DNA of 64,000 nucleotides from Microplitis mediator (taxonomy: Eukaryota > Arthropoda > Insecta > Hymenoptera > Braconidae), in the NCBI RefSeq assembly GCF_029852145.1, contig NC_079974.1, positions 18,950,082 through 19,014,081 of the forward strand, written 5' to 3'. The position numbers were made by a program, and so were the translations under genes. Positions 59,601 through 64,000 of the stretch are shown here, in pieces (position 1 is the first letter of the stretch; every line of letters starts with the position of its first letter). The notes under the pieces are model-generated. The model worked only from the letters and a program-made list of their open reading frames with translations, searched no databases and had not been told where the DNA came from.

Positions 59601-61246
59601 GAATGACAATCAGAGTCAATGCCTCTGATAACGTAATTCTCGTTAGATGAACCCTTGGATCGAGGTGTTGCGTGCATATCTGCACAACTGCATCTCTCAT
59701 TGTCTCATCTCTCTTTACTATACTAATCATAAACCTCTTCTCTGATACATCTACTCTACTTCCTACTCGTCACTCATATATCGGGGTAGACGTACCAGTT
59801 TAGTTGTACGTTGTACTAAACATAACAACTGGTCAATTTCAATTTATACATTAAACGCATATAAAATGATTCACACTTATAACGATATTTTAATCAAATT
59901 TTATCAAGGGTAAAAGGATCATATTTTCGGATAAGCCAAAGTACAACTTTTTCGTACTTAATCATTTATATTTCATTTCATTATTTTTATATTTTATAAT
60001 TTATTGCACAGTAAAAAATTTATCGCACTTAGTTGAAGAAAAGAGTCTGTTTTAAAAATTGTATGTTAAATATTTAACATTTTTGTGTTAATTTAACATA
60101 CTGCTACTGTGTTATTTGATCAGTTCATTTTTAACACAAAAAATTTCAATTGAAACAAACGTAACATTTACTTGGTGTTACTCTCCAAACAAGTGTTAAA
60201 CTAACACTTTTAAAATGTAAAAATAACACAAACAAAAGTGTTAAATCAACACTTTACATGTGTTGCAGTTGCAGATAACATTTGAATGTGTGAAAATTTT
60301 AAAACCGGTAACAGAGAATAGGAACATTTTTGTGTTATTTTTTTTTACACAAATGATTAATGTTAAAACAACATAAAAATTTGTGTAAAATGCTTTAACA
60401 CACAGTTTTGGGTTAATTTTTACAAAATTTTTTTTTTACTGTGCACAGTAAAAAATTTATGGCATTTGTGTAAAGAAAAGAGTCTGTTTTAAAAATTTTA
60501 TGTTAAATATTTAACATTTTGTGTGTTAATTTAACATACTGTTACTATATTGTTTCACAACTTAATTTTGAACACAAGAAAATTTGAATTGAAACAAACG
60601 TAACATTTACTCAGCGTTACTGCCCGAACAAGTGTTAACACTTTTAAAATGTAACTTTAACATACATCGCGTGTTAATTCATTAAAGTAACACAAAGAAT
60701 GTGTTGAATTAACTATTAAATCAACACTTTACCTGTGTTGTAGATAAAATTCAAATGTGTTAAAGTCTTAGAACCAGTAACAGAGAATACCAACGTTTTT
60801 TCGTGTTATTTTTTTACACAAATCAATGTTAAAACAATATAAAAATTTGTGTAAAATGTCGCTCTAACACAGTATCATGTTAATTTTTACAAAATTTTAA
60901 ATCTACGTGTAGATCTGCACGTAAATATGTCGTAAGATGTGAGATGACTTAGACATTAAGGTACGAGGTCTATAAAAAAATTTAAAAAAAAAGTCCATAA
61001 TTCGCGTTATTACAAAGGCCACGTGGTGATGACACAAGAAAAATTAATATTGTTTTCTCAATGTTAAACGTATGCCTGTATAATTTAATTGTAGAGATGA
61101 CTAGGATTATATGGATTCCAGTTACCTGAGAGTATTGACACATAGAACTGATCTAATTTTTAAAATCATATTCAAGATCCTAAGAAGATATTACACATGA
61201 AACATGAATAAAATAATAACAGCGTATTACTCACCTTGTATCGCAT
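50630..61246 (-). CDS. M13 zinc endopeptidase, neprilysin family, type II membrane protein
   Basis: Cell-surface metallopeptidase that cleaves small peptides outside the cell. Minus-strand exons: 61235-61246 (ATG, MRYK), 56517-56578, 56239-56408, 55780-56025, 54315-54796, 52983-53127, 52490-52704, 52240-52416, 52006-52168, 51449-51497, 51308-51375, 51059-51192, 50630-50971. All junctions are in frame; 754 residues, typical for neprilysins. A cytosolic N-terminus of about 37 residues precedes one membrane helix (LVIVVGLLAVAVIALVATLT), then the luminal domain starting with CQSDEC and DPCDDFYKFACGGW. The catalytic part has NAFY, FPAGILHPPF, the zinc motif HELTHGFDDQG (HExxH) and the third-ligand motif ENIADNGG. 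It ends with the family's terminal Cys-x-x-Trp (CILW). All catalytic residues I can see are intact, so it should be active. Two exons are as short as 49 and 68 nt. The start rests on splicing of a 12-nt coding piece; alternative leaders are possible. Which insect Nep paralogue it is cannot be told. Confidence 0.93.
51551..51953. mobile_element. Long foldback element in an M13 intron
   Basis: An imperfect palindrome of about 400 bp with arms of about 195 bp. Left arm: CTTTTGCCTTAATTT, GGCGAAAATATTGGTCTTAT, AAAAGTTGTAGGAAATTTAA. The right arm repeats them inverted (TTAAATTTCCTACAACTTTT, ATAAGACCAATATTTTCGCC, AAGGCAAAAG). The transcript would form a long hairpin. No coding capacity or recognised family. 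Confidence 0.85.
53170..54030. mobile_element. CCTATG-rich composite repeat in an M13 intron, with nested elements
   Basis: Many copies of CATAGGAAAATT / AATTTTCCTATG and looser variants. Inside is a foldback of about 110 bp (53392-53505: TTAGGAAAAGGGCAG to CTGTCCTTTTCCTAA) and an inverse family A MITE (53736-53938: CTGAAGTTAGCAGACAATTA to TTAGACGTCGGCTAATTTCA). The flanking motif CATAGGAATATT is continued after the family A copy, showing it was inserted later. Confidence 0.7.
54986..55556. mobile_element. Foldback element nested in family B MITE, TAC duplication
   Basis: Ends CCGTGTAAAAAAAATT and AATTTTTTGTACACTGG are inverted. Inner arms GTGTTGACTATTCTAATCTT and AAGTTTAGAATAGTCAACAC continue the palindrome, as do ACGAACTTTTTTT and AAAAAAAGTTCGTCGT. 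Flanking TAC occurs at 54983-54985 and 55557-55559. It contains a third element at 55123-55323. No reading frame of note. Confidence 0.75.
55123..55323. mobile_element. TTAA-flanked MITE, innermost of three nested elements
   Basis: 201 bp between TTAA at 55119-55122 and TTAA at 55324-55327. Inverted repeats of about 46 bp: GGCTCGGCCGTACATAACGA at the left and, read inverted from the right, GGCTGGACCGCACCTAACGA, both followed by AATCTCGAATTT and AGAATTCTAATTA. TTAA duplication is the mark of piggyBac and Kolobok transposases. Confidence 0.8.
56709..57729. mobile_element. Family B MITE interrupted by a TTAA-specific element
   Basis: Host ends ACTGTAAAAAATTTGGAGTG and CTCCGCAAATTTTTTACAG. It is split at the motif GAGGATTAAATAAATAAA by the 724-bp element at 56931-57654. 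The host without the insertion is about 290 bp. Confidence 0.85.
56931..57654. mobile_element. Non-autonomous TTAA-specific transposon (piggyBac or Kolobok type)
   Basis: Terminal inverted repeats GGGGGATAGCCACTG (left) and CAGTGGCTATCCCCC (right), 15 bp perfect. Flanked by TTAA at 56927-56930 and 57655-57658, one of which completes the host MITE sequence. 724 bp, no transposase frame (longest open frame 76 codons, no domain). The run of G at the tip leans to Kolobok, but TTAA alone does not decide. Confidence 0.85.
58089..58112. repeat. (GAT)n microsatellite
   Basis: Seven to eight GAT units, followed by GATAATAAAG. Confidence 0.85.
60007..60898. mobile_element. Two tandem family E MITEs (TGTTAA-rich)
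   Basis: Copy one, 60007-60443, begins CACAGTAAAAAATTTAT and ends AATTTTTTTTTTACTGTG, inverted. Copy two starts at 60444 with no gap, keeps the same internal order and is truncated at about 60898 before the terminal ACTGTG. Both are dense in TGTGTTA/TAACACA and GTTAAAT motifs. No coding capacity. Confidence 0.85.
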
Positions 61247-61312
61247 CTTTGTGTGTTAATGCTGTCTCTCAATCTCGATTTAAATTCAAACGTACTCGCT
61301 GTTGTGTATTAT
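61247..61312 (-). other. 5' untranslated part of the first coding exon of the M13 gene
   Basis: An acceptor-like actagttgcag ends at 61313 on the minus strand, so the exon carrying the ATG at 61246 may begin at 61312. If so, a further leader exon lies upstream, perhaps the one ending at 62468. Confidence 0.4.
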
Positions 61313-64000
61313 CTGCAACTAGTAATGTGCAAATCACTTGTCTAGAACAAAAGCAAGTACACATCTATTAGCTAGCATCTATTAGACTGCACACCGCTAA
61401 ACTTTACCAAGTACAATTGCATTTAATGTGTACACACAAGCCTTTAATTTTATTATATTACTATACATTGGGTTCTCTTACGCTGATTCACGCATTAATT
61501 TATTTAGCGTCTAATGTCATTAAAATACGAGCAACAGATATACGATTAAGAAGCTCGAGGTTTTTCAATTTTTATTTTATTCTTCTATCCATTCGTTCAT
61601 TCATCAATCCATTGATTAATTAATTAAATTAATAACCAATAGTAAATAATTATTTTATTTATTCTATTTGATTACCTGTCATTATTATTAATTTTTCTAT
61701 TATATATTATTGCAGGTGATAAATTTAATGAGGACAAATTAGCCGGTTTAATTATCAAAGGTTTTATGGAGAAATTTATACGGAAGCTATTAATTATTTT
61801 ATATGAAAATATTATTACTAAAAAAAAATATAATTTGCTACGTCATTAATATGTTTAATCAGTGTGTCTATTCAATTTTAAATGGTTGTACTTTTGAAAA
61901 TAAATAACAACAGTAGTCTATAGGATTTCACTTTGCTGATGGGCATGAGGATCATAATCAACGACGCGCGTCCCGATGAGTTTTGCTCTCGAAAGCATCA
62001 ACACGCTGGACTTTTAAATGCTAATAATAATGCCGACTTATAATAGACATATTTATGTACATATACATGTGCAAATAAATATAAAATATGTTATGTACAC
62101 ACATGTATATAAATATATTTATGTATATGATTTTATTTTGTAAAAAACATACATTTAGTGTTGATTATAAGTGTGTCAGTAAGATCGAGTGATAGGACAG
62201 AAATAATAAATTGCAATGCATGGAAAAACCGGCTGATATAAATTTATTTATCGGTAGTATCTACAAAACTGCTGTGTTACTTTGAATTAACTTTTATTTT
62301 TTTATTAATAACAATTAAATAAATTAATAAAACTAAATCAAGTGATGTGATATATAGTTTATCATATACACTTTCCACGGAGACTTCGTCGGTGCATGAA
62401 ATAAAATACAAAAGTGCAAATAAGATCAAGTTATATCGTGATTAAAGAAGAGAAACTATCGACTTACATTTTCAGCACTAGCTGCGAAACAAATTTTTAA
62501 TTTTAAATTTTAAATTACAATTACAATGTCTGGTTTTAACGATTTATTTGTTTTCAATTAACAGTCAAAAAATATTTAGTATACGATAAATTAATAAACT
62601 TTCACTTAAAAATTTTTACTGGAAAAATTAAAGTAAAAAGTCAACATGTGAAAAATAAACGATCACATTTCTTTTGGTTGTTAACTTTACTTATTTTTAC
62701 CATCGCGAAAAAAGTTGTGAGCTGACGAGTGATTAGTACATGTTGCTGTAATAAGAAAGAAGATTAATATTGTTTTTAAAAAATAAACGCGGATTTAAAA
62801 ATGAGATTGAGACTACAACGCGCACGTGTAGACCGCGGTCCGATGGACCGGTTGTCAACTGCAATAAAGTTCGTGTGTGCAGAGGAATAAAGAGTCTGTA
62901 ATCTTAAAAAGCCCCCACTTTGTTACACTCCCGCCTCAACTTTCGCACCCCCTTCTGACACTCAAATAACGCGCGAGGTTCTGCGCAGCTTTTAATTTCA
63001 TCCCGGGATTATAACAATCGAAAATTACCCACTAATAGCACAGGTAAATAATATATAATAATACTATATATATATATTAGGGTGATCTGAAGAAACGGAC
63101 CCATCTAATTTATGGCTTAAAAAGGATGTACCGAAAAAAAATTCCCGTTGAAATTTCCCGTTTGAATAACCCGCAAAATTTTTTTTCATTAAAAATATTG
63201 TAACTTTTGAACCGTTTGAAATAAAAATTTGACTCTAGAATATTCTTGTAGAACATTAAATTTCCTAAAAAAAAGTTTTGGTAGTCAAATTTCAAAACTC
63301 GTTACTTCGTATACTTACAGGCCATCAAAGTCTCGAATGAACGAAATTACACAGTTTTAGGCTCTATTATTAAAAATGTCTACGAAAATTTTTGGACTAA
63401 AATTTAATGTCCTACAAGAATATTTTAAAGCCAAATCTTTATCTCAGGTCAGAAGTTACAATATTTTGAATAAAAATAAATTTTTGGCGCGTTATTTAAA
63501 TGTGAAAATTCAAATCGCTACCGAAGCCTTTTGAAATTGAGGTAAAAATTTTTCCCAACAGTAGAATTTTTTTCTCGATATATAGGTCATTTTTAAGCTA
63601 TAAATTCGATAGGTTGTTTTTTTTATCACCCTAACACATATATATTAGAGAAAATCATTGATTCCCATTACCCTCGCTAATAATTTTTTTTTACAATAAA
63701 AAAAACCGACCATTATTTTTCTTTGTCCAATATATATATTAATAATGTGTGGGTTTTCGGCTTTCATCTCTCAAACTTATTAACTGCCAGAGACTACCAA
63801 GAAACAATTCGTCCAAGTACTTGATTAATTTAATAATTCGTGTTAACATTACCCGATTTAACATCGTCTATATAAATCTTTCAATCATCGTTACGAGCTT
63901 TTATACAAAAAATTACCCAACTAAATTAATTAACTAATTAACTAAAAACGCCACATAATAATTACACATAATTTCATTACTTAACAAGGAGTTAAAGCTG
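61313..64000. other. Right flank: probable promoter region of the M13 gene and a foldback MITE
   Basis: No coding region recognised. A minus-strand donor AAAAT|gtaagt at 62468 could end a leader exon. The GC-richer block 62.81-63.0 kb (CGCACGTGTAGACCGCGGTC; TAACGCGCGAGGTTCTGCGC) is promoter-like. A foldback element lies at 63080-63631. Confidence 0.4.
63080..63631. mobile_element. Foldback MITE with TA flanks
   Basis: Ends TAGGGTGAT and ATCACCCTA. Inner arms are inverted: AGAATATTCTTGTAGAACAT with AATTTAATGTCCTACAAGAA and neighbours, so most of the 552 bp folds on itself. Flanking TA on both sides (63078-63079, 63632-63633) would fit a Tc1/mariner-type target, but lies within an AT repeat and is weak evidence. 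Confidence 0.7.

Larger units (their letters stand above)
56579..61234. other. M13 gene intron 1; no other gene seen
   Basis: 4.7 kb between the 12-nt first coding exon and the second. Contains the nested elements at 56709-57729, a (GAT)n run (58089-58112), an (ATA)n-like stretch near 58770-58800 and two family E MITEs (60007-60898). The unique part 57.7-60.0 kb has no reading frame I can assign. Confidence 0.5.

Overview
This is AT-rich nuclear DNA from an animal, almost certainly an insect. Genes are interrupted by short introns with GT/AG borders. The recognisable proteins are metazoan orthologues, and the space between exons is full of short non-autonomous DNA transposons (MITEs) and microsatellites. 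A parasitoid-wasp-like or other small-insect genome would fit, but the sequence alone does not settle the order. No CRISPR array, rRNA or tRNA gene was recognised.

Layout, left to right. (1) 1-3.3 kb: a cytochrome b5 gene (+) whose coding region is in one exon. (2) 9.4-39.6 kb: a very long hnRNP K (poly(C)-binding KH-domain) gene on the minus strand. Five coding exons were assembled (9,435-14,908) covering KH1 and the start of KH2. Several candidate 5' non-coding exons lie upstream (22.3, 25.2, 28.6 and 39.5 kb). The 3' half of the gene was not found and probably lies beyond the left edge, which would put cytochrome b5 inside one of its introns on the opposite strand. (3) 40.4-43.7 kb: a small coiled-coil gene (+) tail to tail with a PMF1/Nnf1 kinetochore subunit gene (-); both upstream regions carry E2F-like sites. 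(4) 44.1-44.4 kb: a two-exon zinc-transporter (SLC30/ZnT) remnant whose stop codon lies in MITE-like sequence. (5) 45.6-48.45 kb: TIMM44 (-), head to head over 215 bp with PAK1IP1/Mak11 (+, 48.67-50.45 kb). (6) 50.6-61.2 kb: a complete M13 (neprilysin-family) zinc endopeptidase gene (-), 754 residues by my exon assembly.

How the genes relate: these are mostly unlinked housekeeping functions (electron transfer, RNA binding, kinetochore, mitochondrial import, ribosome biogenesis) packed in divergent and convergent pairs. Two pairings may be regulatory: the TIMM44/PAK1IP1 promoter has a CACGTG E-box, and the kinetochore region has E2F/CCAAT-type promoters.

The most interesting material is (a) a C-rich (in RNA) intronic block directly upstream of a 44-nt, frame-breaking exon inside the gene for the poly(C)-binding protein hnRNP K, suggesting autoregulation; (b) several MITE families, some as tandem arrays that look like satellites in formation; (c) nested transposon insertions with target-site duplications still readable (TTAA, TAA, TAC). 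Exon borders were derived by hand from splice signals, reading frame and family similarity; no alignment or transcript data were available.
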